Source of the DNA: Pyrenopolyporus hunteri
Lineage: Eukaryota; Ascomycota; Sordariomycetes; Xylariales; Hypoxylaceae
Assembly (NCBI GenBank): GCA_902806595.1
Contig: CADCXC010000003.1
Location: 2,046,001-2,110,000 of the forward strand
DNA: 64,000 nt
Reading direction: 5' to 3'
Every line of letters starts with the position of its first letter. The stretch's first letter is position 1. A model generated the notes under the pieces. That model was given only the letters and a program-made list of their open reading frames with translations. It was not told where the DNA came from and did not search any database. This document shows, one piece after another, positions 23,233 through 34,763 of this stretch. The position numbers and the translations under genes were made by a program.

Positions 23233-24726
23233 ATGTCCGAACGAAAAGTCCTCAGTACGTCTTCACCCGAAAGATAGCTCTAGGCCGTATTCAGCCCCTG
23301 GATGACGGCTGCCACCGTATAAATCTATCAATACTAACTGCTCTTAGCCAAATACTACCCCCCTGACTTTGATCCAAGCCAGATCAAGAGGGTCAAGGGC
23401 CCCAAGTCTGCCGGCCCTAAGGTCCAAACCGTCCGTCTCGCGGCGCCATTGGTATGTGAAGCCCCGGTCCACTACTTACATCCTCTTCAATCCCTGACAT
23501 ATACGGCAGCTAACATGTTCGCAGTATGTGATATTCACTCATATATCGCTCTGATTTAAGCAGGGCATTAACGCGTAGTAGTTCTATGAAGTGTACAACA
23601 TGCGGAGGTAATTCACAACTCACCCGGCTCCTGATTCTCATATATGCTAATGGTTCTTATAGAATATATCTACAAAGGCAGAAAGGTATGAGCTTTAAAC
23701 TAAGCTATCACCCTCCCCAAGAGTCGCCCACGCTCACATAAAGATCAGTTCAACGCACGAAAAGAGACTCCGGTAGATGAGAAGTACCTAGGAATCCAGA
23801 TCTTTAGGTATGTGATGACTATTCCGCCACCCCGGAGTTTCACTCTTTCCCACAATGCTAACACATTCGCTAGTACGTATTCACATATTCCACCTCTCCA
23901 CCGCTATCCCTATCCATAAGCATGATATGGGGAACGCCAACTACACAGGGTCGCTAACACAGACCAGGATTTTATATCCGATGTACACGATGTAGCGGGC
24001 AAATCACATTCAAGACAGACCCCAAGAACCAAGACTACGTACGTTCCACATCCCCCCCAACCCTTCTTCCTCTCCCCATCCACTAACCCACCACAATAGG
24101 CCTGCGAAAGCGGCGCCAAGCGCAGCACGGAGCCCTGGCGCGTGGGGCGGGACGAGACGGACGAGGAGCGGCTGGACCGGCTGGAGCGGGAGAAGGAGGA
24201 GGAGGAGCGCAACGCGATGGCGGAGCTCGAGGCCAAGACCGTCGACGCGAAGCGCGAGATGGCCGTCGCCGACGCGCTCGACGAGATCCGCACGCGCAAC
24301 GCCCGCCTCGAGCGCGCGAACCAGGAGGGGGATCTAGTTGGCGGCGGGGCCGGGCCCGCCGTCGACGCGGAGGCCGAGCGCTTGGAGAGGGAGGACGCGG
24401 AGGCGGCAAGGCGCGCGTTCGAGTTCGCCAGGAAGGTCGATCGCATGACGGACGAGGTTATTGAGGAGGATGTGGAGGGCGAGGAGGAGGGGGCTTCGGT
24501 GGCGGGGCTTACGCCGAGGGGTGGTGCGAGTGGAAGTGGTACCCCACAGTCACAGCCAGCGATAGCACAAGCGCCGGTGTCAGCGTCGACGTCGACGGCA
24601 GCGGCAGCGACGGCCGGTACAACAACGTCCACGGACACGCCGCCCCCTTCGTTCAAGCGGGTGGTTAAGAAGAAGAAAGATCACGCGGCGCTTCTAGGTA
24701 TCAAGAAGAAGCCGTCTCTTGTGTAG
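23233..24726 (+). CDS. yju2: Splicing factor YJU2/CWC16 (Cwf16), with two nested introns and one apparent frameshift
   Basis: Exons by conservation: 23233-23254, 23348-23450, 23582-23607, 23663-23685, 23749-23807, 23968-24038 and 24100-24726 (~309 residues). They assemble [87 protein letters not shown] and [19 protein letters not shown]. This is the full YJU2 N-terminus with its CxxC...CxxC zinc-binding pairs, followed by a charged coiled coil and a basic [17 protein letters not shown] tail. YJU2 joins the Prp19-associated spliceosome and is needed for the first splicing step. Exons 2-3 and 5-6 are separated by [D1,2] twin introns (see separate entries). Exon 5 has one A too many (run 23760-23764), so the frame breaks between FNARK and ETPVD unless the base is an assembly error. 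Confidence 0.85.
23451..23581 (+). other. Stwintron 1 ([D1,2] nested intron) in yju2
   Basis: The external intron starts with the G at 23451. A complete internal intron follows, 23452-23524 (GTATGT donor, GCTAAC branch site, CGCAG acceptor), and the external intron resumes at 23525 with TATGTG. Removing the internal intron rebuilds a GTATGT donor. The 58-nt external intron then ends at GTAGTAG (23581). Exons join as CCA TT + T TCT ATG (Pro-Phe-Ser-Met), restoring the conserved APFSM-CxxC segment. A single intron 23452-23581 would give a wrong frame. Confidence 0.82.
23808..23967 (+). other. Stwintron 2 ([D1,2] nested intron) in yju2
   Basis: External donor G is at 23808. The internal intron is 23809-23873 (GTATGT donor, GCTAAC branch site, GCTAG acceptor), and the external intron resumes at 23874 with TACGTA. 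Internal removal rebuilds GTACGT. The 95-nt external intron has its own GCTAAC branch site and CCAG acceptor (23967). Exons join as TTT A + GA TTT TAT (Phe-Arg-Phe-Tyr), giving the conserved [11 protein letters not shown]. No single GT-AG intron between these exons gives that frame. Confidence 0.82.
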
Positions 24727-25953
24727 ACTGGTCAGAGAGGGACTTCGACCAGCCCATTATTGTGTTTCACGTGTTTACGGTATATCATCGCAGCATAACA
24801 GAGCATAGCACGGTATGAGGAATTAGGTTGGCGTACGAACGAACAATAGCATGAGGCTATAACCTCAAACACAACGTAATAAGATACTTCCCTAATACGA
24901 TTACTTAATTATTGTCCCCTCTCTCCCCAGTCTGTCTATCATAGCTATATCCTTTAGTGCGAGCTTAGGTCCGGCACGTTTTCTTCTCATAGCCCGATCT
25001 GTTTCCGTGGCTGCTGCTTAAGGAATAGTGTGAGCGATTGAATTTACCAATCATATCCAGGCCTATCCATACGCCATAACCGACTGTGCCGGAGAGTGAT
25101 ACGTTCGATACCAGGTAATATGGTGATCTTCCAAACATTATCGGCGGCGTCGTACCCGCTGTGTTACCAAGTGGATGGAAAGATCGACACTCACCCTCTA
25201 CCCGAAGATTATGGGAACAATCGCCATGCCTATCACACAGAAGTCAAGTACGAACCAATAGCATCAATTATCTAAGTTAGGATCCGAAAACGGATGTTAA
25301 CAAACTTCGAAGATTCCATAGCGGCGTTAGGAAGGCGTAGTAGGATTTCTACAGACAAACATGCACCAAGAGAAGGGATTCACACAGGGAGCACCGATTG
25401 GACAAAATTGGGAAGTTCAAATGTTGTTCGTGATGATCCCGGACGTCCGGGGATCACCAGAAGATTCGTGTTCTCGTACGACTCGTCTATTACGGTCGGT
25501 TGTTGGCCCAAATGTTTTTGTTGCTTCGGGACTATGTATGTGTTACTCCTGGCGGCCTTGTATTGCCTGCCGCCTTGGAAAACTGCTTCTCCCCCCAATC
25601 GCTTTCCGATGTAAACGCCCAGCTGACTCCGGGCCAATGCCCCCTCTTCCCGCTTAAGCGTGGGTGGTCGTCGGGGATTGTAAGTAAGTAAATCCTTCAT
25701 ATTATGTTGTTTGTATATGAAGATCCCTCCTCATGCGTGTGCGCTCGCTTGCCTCAGATCGTCCAGAACACCTTGCGTAACGACTGTTAAGTGGATTTAG
25801 ATTACTTGCGAAAACTCGGCCGATTGCTGAGCTATTAAAATTGTTGTTGTTTTGTTCGCAGATGACTTCGTTATACGTGAGCGTGTCCGTGTGCGGTTTT
25901 TAAAGAAGAATAAAGATATAGGATTTGAATATGTTTAGTCGCGGCGTGTCTCA
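24727..25953. other. Gene-poor intergenic stretch
   Basis: About 1.2 kb of mixed-composition sequence. Short open frames (e.g. 25294-25614) show no domain, codon pattern or splice architecture that I can support. Confidence 0.45.
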
Positions 25954-26190
25954 TCAATCATGATATTCGACTTCTTCGTTCGGACTTCTTGAAGATGAAG
26001 CTGATGTGCCGTTCGGTAGGCTAGGGACGTGAGCGCGTGGTGTTCGACCACTTCGCCGACTTGTGGGCATGTTCGCTGCTTCCATTTGTCTCTTCGTATG
26101 TTGGTGCATTGACCGGGAGTAGCTCGCTAGGTCCACTGGCGGAGGAAGCGTTGCCGGCATGGCCATGGTGTAGGAATTCCGAGACGACAT
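25954..26190 (-). CDS. Small Ser/Pro/Arg-rich hypothetical protein (78 aa)
   Basis: A single 78-codon frame from ATG at 26190 to a stop at 25954. Its N-terminal half (MSSRNSYTMAMPATLPPPVD then LASYSRSMHQHTKRQMEAA) looks like real protein, and the C-terminus is disordered and Ser-rich, ending EEVEYHD. I cannot assign a domain. The pattern resembles short, lineage-conserved disordered fungal proteins, but that is an impression. It has no membrane segment or signal peptide. The flanks are long and gene-free, so it may belong to a transcript with long untranslated regions or may be spurious. Function is unknown. Confidence 0.4.
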   Translation of the reverse strand: MSSRNSYTMAMPATLPPPVDLASYSRSMHQHTKRQMEAANMPTSRRSGRTPRAHVPSLPNGTSASSSRSPNEEVEYHD

Positions 26191-29100
26191 GATAATGGAC
26201 GATTGATGATTCTGCGTAGTTCTAGTGGAAGACTAGCGTCACGCTGGCAAGATGGAATAGTTGAATGGCGACGAGTGATGGAAGACAGAAGCCAATTCGT
26301 ACTTGATTAGTCTTATAATTGATGATAATCCCAGATCTACCAACATTAAAAGAGACCGTGAGGTCTCAAGTCCTTTTATGTGAAAGCTGGATATGAGAAA
26401 AGAGGGGATGAGAAGAGTCGGACTAGAGCGGGCCGTGACCTCAGAGGGAACTACCAAACAGCTAGACTTGAAAGAAGGCGTTGCGTCGGGGTTAGCTCTG
26501 ATAGAACTAGTTCAGAGGGTCTGGTTTGGAACAAAGGAAGGGTACGGTAGATACGTACAGTGGCAGAGTGGCTTACTGACACCACCTCCTGCATACATAC
26601 AAACACAGGGAATCACTTGGGAAGTAAGATATGCGTTGATCGACATGTAGGCACGCCGTTTTAGTGTCGGGGATGGGAAACCAAGCCTGCAGGCTATGGC
26701 GTAAGTGAGAGGCGGACAGGCCAATAACTGGGCCGGGGCCATTAGACTTTCGCCACGAGCAGGGCTGATGATGCATTGTCCCCTCCTAAGTGTCCAGACT
26801 CGCTGAGACTCGCTATTATTCGCTGCTATCCGCTACTACGTAGTTACCTAGGGTTAGCCACACCACCCTAAGTCCCACACCACGAGATTGGGACGGCGGG
26901 CAGAGCGGAAAGGGGTGTCGTGTAGAATTGGCATGTCATGCTGCATTCGGTCAGCGGCTTAGTGGACGAGGACACAAAGGAAGGGGGAGGGCTTTTTGGG
27001 GGGTGGTGGTTGCTCCACTCGAGACGATTGGGAAAGACCCTGGCGATCTCGTCGAGACTCTTTTGAAGTCATCACCTATGTCATGTCATTGGCCACGGAC
27101 TGGCTCCAAGAACTGAGACATGGTGGAGGTCGAGCGGAACGACCTGCGCTAGCAACCGCGTTGGATATTACATTTAAGTGGTCGTGATCTTGGCTAGGGA
27201 GTGGCTTGAGTCGTTGGGGGGGTATAACCCGGGAGACTTTAATTGCTGGTGACATGTTGTAAATAGTTTTCCACTAAAACTAAAAGTTGAACCAGTTCAA
27301 TTGAGTCGGAGTGTCAATGCTGAAGTGTTGAAAGTGATAAGGCTGATAAAGCCGATAAACATTCATAAGTCAAAGCAAAGTATTAGAGTGACGTCATAAG
27401 ACCAATGTATTAAGATTTCGACGAGAACTACGATGTATTGTATAAGCGCGCATGCAGGGGAGCGGTACCATGGCCCGCCAAAATAACGAGTTCAATTACA
27501 CCCAATTACAGCTGTTGGAGACTTACCGGAGTACCTGCACCTACCAATGTACAACCGGTATAACTTTAGAACACCTCCATATTGGTATAATAATAGGTGT
27601 AATACGTGGTTCCTACGTGTTCTCGTGCAGCCGAATGCGCGTGGGGGAATTCCAATTAGATGAACTGCCGCGGACATGTTTTTGTTCTCATTGTGTCTTG
27701 TCTTGTCGAGAACAAGATTTCTGTGCAACCTATATTTTCCGCAAGGGGGTGTGCAATAAGAGCCAAACAAGAATCACAAAAAGCAAAGTTCATGCCGGCT
27801 TCAAAGAACCCGATGAGGTCCGGGTAGACTCGCATTCGTAGTCCGGACCCTTCAGCTTGATCCGGCCTCGATGTTGAGTCCTGACACCGCTAGTGCGAAT
27901 CGAAAACAGATGGCAAAGGGAAACCAAACATTAGCATGGCAATGTTCTCGGTTTGCCATTGTTGGGAGTGCATTCGCATGCTGTACAATGAGTTAGCTAT
28001 TGGCAATGCATGTTTTACACATGTCTTGTTGGACATGATGGATCCATTCACTCGATAGCCTTTAACGTGCCTAACTTAGGTACCCCAGTCTTCCATTTGA
28101 GGGTACTCGCAGGCCAGGTACGCGACGATGAAAAATACCCGACGGATACCTGCGAATCTGAATCTCAGCATCCATTGCAGCGCTGGGATTGGATCCGAAT
28201 CAAGCGGGATGCACGTCAGTTAGCAAGGGGGATAAGCAAGCGAGCCTGTAGATGAAGACGTTGATAAGTCAAATCGATTTAGCCTCAAGCAAAATAGGGG
28301 TCCAAGGGGGTACACAGATCTACCGCGAGTTACCATTACTAGCTAATCTACGGCTTCGAAAGAGCGTCTCGAGTTTTCAACAGGCCCATCTAAACAAAAC
28401 ATACCTATACAATCTGGAATAATAGATCCAATGCACCTCCTCCTCTTCTTTTTGTTTTCCTCTCTATTGTTATACGTCTTAATCCTTTCTTACACGGGGT
28501 TAGGTACGTAGGTACATATCGATATGAGGTGTATGCACTAGGTCTGCTAGTACAGTTGGGCGAACGAGGCGGTGATGCCTGTTTGAACGGAGTAATCTGG
28601 TAATACGAGTTATACTGGGTAACACAGGCTTGTAATCTTATACCTATCTGATCTGCGTTGGTACCTACATACATACCTAGGCTTACACCCTTTCCAATGT
28701 GTCAGGTGTCAGATATCACGCGCCAACTGGCAAGCTCTTGCTAGCCCTTAGGGGTACCTATTAAGTAAGGCAGGATGTGAGGTCAGAATCGGTCCGTGCT
28801 TTAACAACCCCCTGCCGGACGTCAAGCCTTATGATGTCAGCTGCGAACTTCAACCACACACGTCGTCGCCCCTTTTCTGTGGGCGCAAACTAGTCTTCCC
28901 ATTCCTTCACTCACATACACGCCTACATACGTGGGATGCAAACTTACATGCACACGCCGTCCTCTTTCCCGATCCAGCAGACCCCTTGTGCTGAACGAGG
29001 CTCTACCTATCACATCTCAATCTCCACAAAATCTGCGAGATGAACGTCGGGAGGACTAGAAAGGCTGTATCCGAGTATATGAGATGGCAGGGGTCCAGAG

Positions 29101-31438
29101 TCTCGAATCGGCCTATCGCCACTAAGTCAACCCTCCCGAACCTTCGCTGCGGAAGCTGACCTCACTTGTCCCCAGCGATCCCACGTGATGACGAAACCCG
29201 GGGCGAATCATAACGTCGATGCCCTCCAGAGGCTGCCCAGAATCGACTCTTCATAGGTATTGCTCCCATCCAATTTAACCTCCCAGATGATGTGTGTGGG
29301 CAGCCCGGAAGCCCGCTTGCGTTCACATCGCCCTCAGCTGCCATGACATATGGATCTGACATCAGACCGGATCCTGGGCTTTCTTATCTCTGCAGCTTTG
29401 CTGGACGCGCGAGGCTGTTTGAGATCGGGGTCGAAGTCAGCATCGGACGATTCATCGGCGTACGCGCCCCCATCTTGACCGTTTTTTTCGATTCACTGCT
29501 GCACTAATCGACTGATATCCCGCGCCTAATACCATACCCCATTGTATAGTCAAGATGCTAACCGCCAATAATACTGTTGGACGTCGTGGCCAGAATTGGA
29601 AACCGTACGTCACTGGACGAGCTAACGAGCCCCGGAAACAGGGGTGACCTCATAGCTCTTCCTACGTACATACGCCTCCCGCTTGAACAGATGCGTGAGA
29701 GCGTCACTGACTCTCATGAGGACCCATGCCGGCGATACTCGCAACTAAACCCCAGAGAATTGATTGATCGGGGAATTTCCGTACGTGCATATATTTGCTC
29801 TGTCAGAAGTGTCACCGTCGCGAATCGTAAGATGACGTATTTCACCTTGTTCGCACGATGACACCTACCTACCTAGCTATAGCTCCTAGCCTCTTCGTCA
29901 TCCTACCATTGAGTATGGAATCGAGCTCGCAGTGGCACTTATAACGAGATCGTACATTGACAAATGAACCGAGGTGAAAAGCCGAAGCTAGGTATGTGGA
30001 GGCACCTCGACTCTCAGATGGTATATCATTTGTATTGGCCAACAAGGGCCGGATCTGCGTGGCGGGATACTTCACTAGTTCACATCCCTTTACTGGTTCT
30101 CCAATCCTATTTGCGGGTCACTGTCTACCCCTAGCAATGGAACTCCCCGTCGTGTTGTGGTCTTACGAAGCATGTCCCTTCGTCCTCGTTCACTACGTAC
30201 GTATACCCAGGGTTTTGGCTTAGATATTTGGTAGAGAGCCAGTACAACAACGCAGTCGTTTCTCTCAATATTCGGTCGGCCTTGTGGCACTCCCTGTGTT
30301 TAGAGACTTCCTATTGGACGCAGAAATATCCTCTAATACCCACCCATATGGTATGTTGTTTTTGCTGGTGGAAGCTATATATGTACGAGTTCACGTAGCC
30401 TCATATGATCCGACAGTGATACGGGGTACACCAGAAGAAAATTCCTTCGTAAATCGAGCATATCAAAATAACGTCAAAATACAGCGGATTAATATTAGCA
30501 GCGTGTCGGCCCATCTCATGTTCCGCATTCCCATCTTTACAGTGCTCACTCTCCGTCCGGAGCGGGGCCGAATAATCACCTTCTTTCGGGCCGGGGCGCC
30601 GCGAAGCCGGGGCGCATAGCCGTATTATTCCCGGTAATATATTACGTTATTCGCTTACGTCTCGTGAGGGTCAAACTTCAGCGGCCCTCAATCGGGTATG
30701 AAGGGATACCAACATATTATTATAATGATCAATCCAGAATCATGAGCCACCGCGGGTACGATGAGAGCCAGCCCCAATAATTTACCACAAGGTTAGGAAG
30801 TGTAAACTTTCTAGAGAGAGCCCTCAATAGTTAAATGTGCATTATCGACGTAATAGGAAGGACGTGAGTGCCAAGGATGTCCATTCTTGGAGAGGGGCAA
30901 CTAGTTGTCCATTTAGCGGTAGATGGTCACGATGCGGCTTCAACGTGGCTTTACGCATCCTCGCGCTATCGTATGTAGCGCGAAGACGCGAGGTTGCAAG
31001 GCTACGGCTACCAGGTGGATGTATGTGCCGGATCTACGGATGGCGTCGCTGAAAGAAGGGTGATAGTTCTACTACATTGTGAACGACTCAGGGATAGGTG
31101 AGTGTAGAGTCGGGCAATAGATAATTTTAATATAATTCTCGTCAAGTAAGATGGGATGCCCCGGATCAACGGGCTATAGGTTATGGTTTTGATCTTGATA
31201 TGGAGAATGATAATTTCATATATTTAGATACTATAGTTAATTTAAATGGTAGGTAATGTGCCTACCTACCTATACACCCAGGAGGTAAAATGCAAGTTCC
31301 CAGTAACACCCGCTCACATGTTAAAAAGAGCAATATCCACCCAAACCGACTTTAGGAGTATGTTGAAACACTCCAACCTTCGCCTTATATGCTTCAAATG
31401 CCTCACACGCCTCCTATGCCTCAGACGGCCTCCCCCAA
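26191..31438. other. 5.2-kb gene-poor region
   Basis: No protein family could be recognised in any frame, and no tRNA or rRNA signature was found. The content is AT-leaning. Scattered TAGGTAC words occur at ~28500-28520 and ~28660-28680. A small GC-rich patch sits at ~30575-30620, with two near copies of GCCGGGGCGC. The frames present (e.g. 27452-27841, 29577-29861, 30284-30619) lack recognisable features and are not called. Confidence 0.45.
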
Positions 31439-32925
31439 TCAAGCAAAGTCGACCTCAATGACACCATCAGGGGCCGTTGGAAGTTTCCAGATATTGACGA
31501 TCTTCAGCCCAGCTGCGTTAACAACTTCATGCCATTCTTCTACGGTCCTCTCCGCGGCGGCCAGGCACGATAGCATTACCAAGTCAGACGTGGTGGTTCG
31601 TAGCGACGGTTTCTCATTCTCAACCAAGGTCTCGTGGATCAGTATCCTGGAGTATCCCTTCTCCATGGCACTCGCAACGTTCTTTAGAATCTTCGTTGCT
31701 GTCGCATCCGGCCAGTCGTGGAGAACCTTGTGCTATTACTTCAGCGTTAGCATTTTACTTTCTAAGAGAAATAGAAGAGGCTACGTGTTTTTCGGGGGCG
31801 ATAGCTTCTTAAATTAATTTGCCATGCAGCACCGGCTCTCGTCACTGTATGAAGGAAGCAAGGATGAGCTCGAATTTAAGGGATGGCTCACCAGGAAGTA
31901 AACGCGGGCTCCCTTCACGGGCTCCGGCGTGAAGAAATTATATGGTTGCTTTCTAATCGCCTTATTCGTCAGCTCCACCCCCTCGAGAGTTTCAGGCAGA
32001 TCCTCCAATACAAGGCTGCCGTCCGGGATCTGCGGGTGCTTGAGGCGGAACTTCTCCAGGTCGTGGCCTTTGCTGCCGCCGATGTCGACGACCAGGGGCC
32101 GGCCCGGCTTGGCATCCTTGAGTATCGTATCCGTGGGGAATACGCTGGTCCAGGCCGTCATATTCCATTTTGAGTGGCATTCCATGGCGTCCGAGAACTC
32201 CTTAACGCGGACCGGGTCCGCCCCGATGTAATTGAAAAATGATGCGTCAGGGCCTTGCAGATGCTGGATGACGCAGCGTTCGGTATCGGTCGGGTTGCTG
32301 AATCCAGTCTCCTTTACTATAGCGTAATACCGAGTAAGATATTTAAACTCGAAAGACATCGCTCGAAAGTTGGAAATCAACACTCAAAATACTTACGGAA
32401 TGATGGCATGCCACTGAATATTTTCGCAGTTATGTCGAAGTACATTGTCCCGTACACGGCCGGGAATGCCGGGTCAGTTCCCAGGGTTATCGCCCATGCA
32501 GTTGGCTTATAGGTATCCTTCTCCGTCTCAATGACGAGATGCTGCGCAGCAAGGTGCCTCATAAGGCGTCCTTTTTATCAATGTCAGCGGACATAGAATA
32601 CAACAAAGTACTGGTTTTACTTACTGATGAGTCTAGGATCTGTATTTGTGAGCCTGGCGAGCTCCGCGCTCGTCTCTGGCTTACTTCCAGCCTCTACCCA
32701 TTTCTTGAAGACGCCGGCATCGATAAGAGTCTTGACGGCGGCATTGGTAGCGATAGCTACCCAGCCATCATTCCACGCAGTATCCCAAGGCGACCGGACC
32801 TTTGCCAACGCATTCATAAGTAGTTCTTCCGCACGCAACCGCTCATCATCGCTTGCGAAGGAGTTGGAATCGACTCCCTGAATTATAGACGATAGACTAG
32901 TCAGAACGTCCATGTTCGAGTTCAT
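31439..32925 (-). CDS. SAM-dependent O-methyltransferase (COMT-like, secondary-metabolism type)
   Basis: Four exons: 32925-32625, 32570-32397, 32316-31892 and 31732-31439. Introns are 54, 80 and 159 nt, with GTAAGT, GTAAGT and GTGAGC donors. Phases close to 397 residues. The N-terminal third is a helical dimerisation/winged-helix domain (TDPRLIRRLMRHLAAQHLV). SAM motif I is VVDIGGSKGHD at ~234-244. The post-motif LVLEDLPETLEG and YFLHKVLHDWPD (~298-308) place the family's catalytic-base His at about 305. Family members methylate phenolic hydroxyls of polyketides and other metabolites. Downstream on the same strand, with ~1.8 kb between, lies a CmcJ/AsaB-like gene, a common partner type in metabolite clusters. 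No polyketide synthase or NRPS is in the window. The substrate cannot be inferred. Confidence 0.9.
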
Positions 32926-34763
32926 AAGTAGGTATAATGGTGTCTAGGAGACAATGTAGGCTTGCTAAAATGACGATGACGCCAGAAGTTAGAAGATTGT
33001 GGAGAACGAAGGCTTGGAGACGAAATGGAAGCCAGTTATGAGTTGAATCACGCTACTAGTGCGGAGAGAGGACACCCTCTTATAGGAAAGATTTATCGCG
33101 AGGCTACGGAAACTATCCGGAAGAGCAAATGGCCTGACGAGAATACCACCCCCTCTTCTTACGCACCTGTTACGTTACGACTCCAACCACCCGGGTGAGG
33201 GTATTTTCCTCGTGAAGCACCAACATTTTTAAGCATAACAAACCCGAGCGTCCCGTGATCTGTGATGGCTTCTCCCTCCAAATCTATGATTGGTCATCGA
33301 TGACTTATCTTTGAATACCTGACGAATCCACGCCAAGAGGGGTATGAACCAACAAAGGCCGTAGAGCTTGGCAAACGAGACGCTGCCCGTACTAAAGCTC
33401 GCAGAATATGTAAATATATACGCCTCAGTTACCTAGATCGCCCTAATAGTAGAGGGTCCGTCTCCCCGAGGCCAATAAGGCAAGGAAATGTGAAACATGT
33501 TGTACTACTCATATGCCGAACCTCGGGATAGATTCAGGGAATGGAGCCGATGCCTTCACCTTTCCTTCTGTGGTGTAACGTATTTGCGGACTTGGGAAAT
33601 CAGTTGACCAAGGGGCTAGAATCCACACCGTCTTTCTCTTGAGGGAAAGTTTTGAACGTATATACGGTCACTCCGTCATCAAGATATTCTAATTCCACGC
33701 ACTTTGACATATGCGTCTTATAAGGTTCCGTAGTAGGTACTAGCGCCGGTTGACCTGCCTCCCCGTGCCTTCGGCACTTCGCTTCAATTAAGATATCGAG
33801 CCGAGACTGAGACTAGCGTCCGAGATAACTTCCGAAGAGATATGATCTGTACTAGACACGTACATGATCCCCCTTTCTCATGTCGTAGAAGCATATACAT
33901 CTTGTGATCAAGTAATGAAAATAGAGTAAAGCTATTAAAAGGAGTTACTGGTTCCTCTCTTACTTCTTGATTAGCGCCCGCATATAGTAGTCGGTCGGCG
34001 TTTAGTCAATCTATGATACGTCTCTATAACCATACCATATCGAGATACGCACGGCTTTGATCTTAAAGTAGATAGATTTATGTCAGGCATACATACGACT
34101 ATCTGTTCTGTATTTCGTCTGTATCCACTGCTGAGAACGTACTTGTATACCGAGTTTCGGAATCATGGGATCTTGCGTAACCCGATCCTATTTCATACTG
34201 TAGTGTGATGAAGTCGCGAATGGAAAACGTTATAGGTAATGAAACAGTTCTTTAATTAGCCTAATCCACGTGATAATATAAAAAAAAAGGGAACTCGACT
34301 TGAGAGTGTCAGCACTTTACTGGTGGGTGTATAGTAGACTGCAGGATAAAGGGGGTGAAAACTATATAGGTGCCTACATAGATATGTACCTAGGTGGTTG
34401 GCGTCCGATCTTGCTGCTTTAAGGATAGCCACATATGCCTTGAAGGACGCCTTATAGAGTGTGTTGGGTACCCCTTACCGGGTACCTATCTTGATAACAG
34501 AGACCTACGTGTAATTGGTCTTACAAATTATGCTCAGGGGGTATGCAGCCAACTTCTACGCACCAGTGCACCGGATTACTAACACATTCTCTTTATTAAG
34601 AGTCTTATTTTAACGACATACGTTATAAGTAGAATTTCACATGCGCTCATGAAAACTCAAAGAAATGAAATTCCCATTGATGATAGAATAGTGTCAGGAA
34701 GTGTCTTCCTCCCGGGTACAACACCCGCCGCTAATCGTGTCCGCATAAACCTAGAAAATAAAA
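32926..34763. other. Intergenic between O-methyltransferase and CmcJ-like gene
   Basis: About 1.8 kb, AT-leaning, with no supported gene. It holds the methyltransferase promoter and the 3' flank of the next gene. A TAGGTGCC/TACCTAGGTGG cluster lies at ~34370-34400. Confidence 0.45.

Noticed and set aside
23452..23581. One simple 130-nt intron in yju2 between exons 2 and 3
   Set aside because: It shifts the frame and destroys the conserved APFSM and CxxC; the nested reading restores both with perfect donor signals.
23910..24656. A 248-codon minus-strand frame opposite yju2
   Set aside because: Shadow of the GC-rich last exon; Ser/Arg runs arise from the antisense of charged codons.
30575..30620. 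GC-rich patch with two GCCGGGGCGC-like units as a mobile-element end
   Set aside because: Too short, with no paired inverted repeat or target duplication found.
31733..31891. The 159-nt O-methyltransferase intron as another stwintron
   Set aside because: The simple GT-AG reading already gives the conserved YFLHKVLHDWPD in frame; the nested alternative breaks it.
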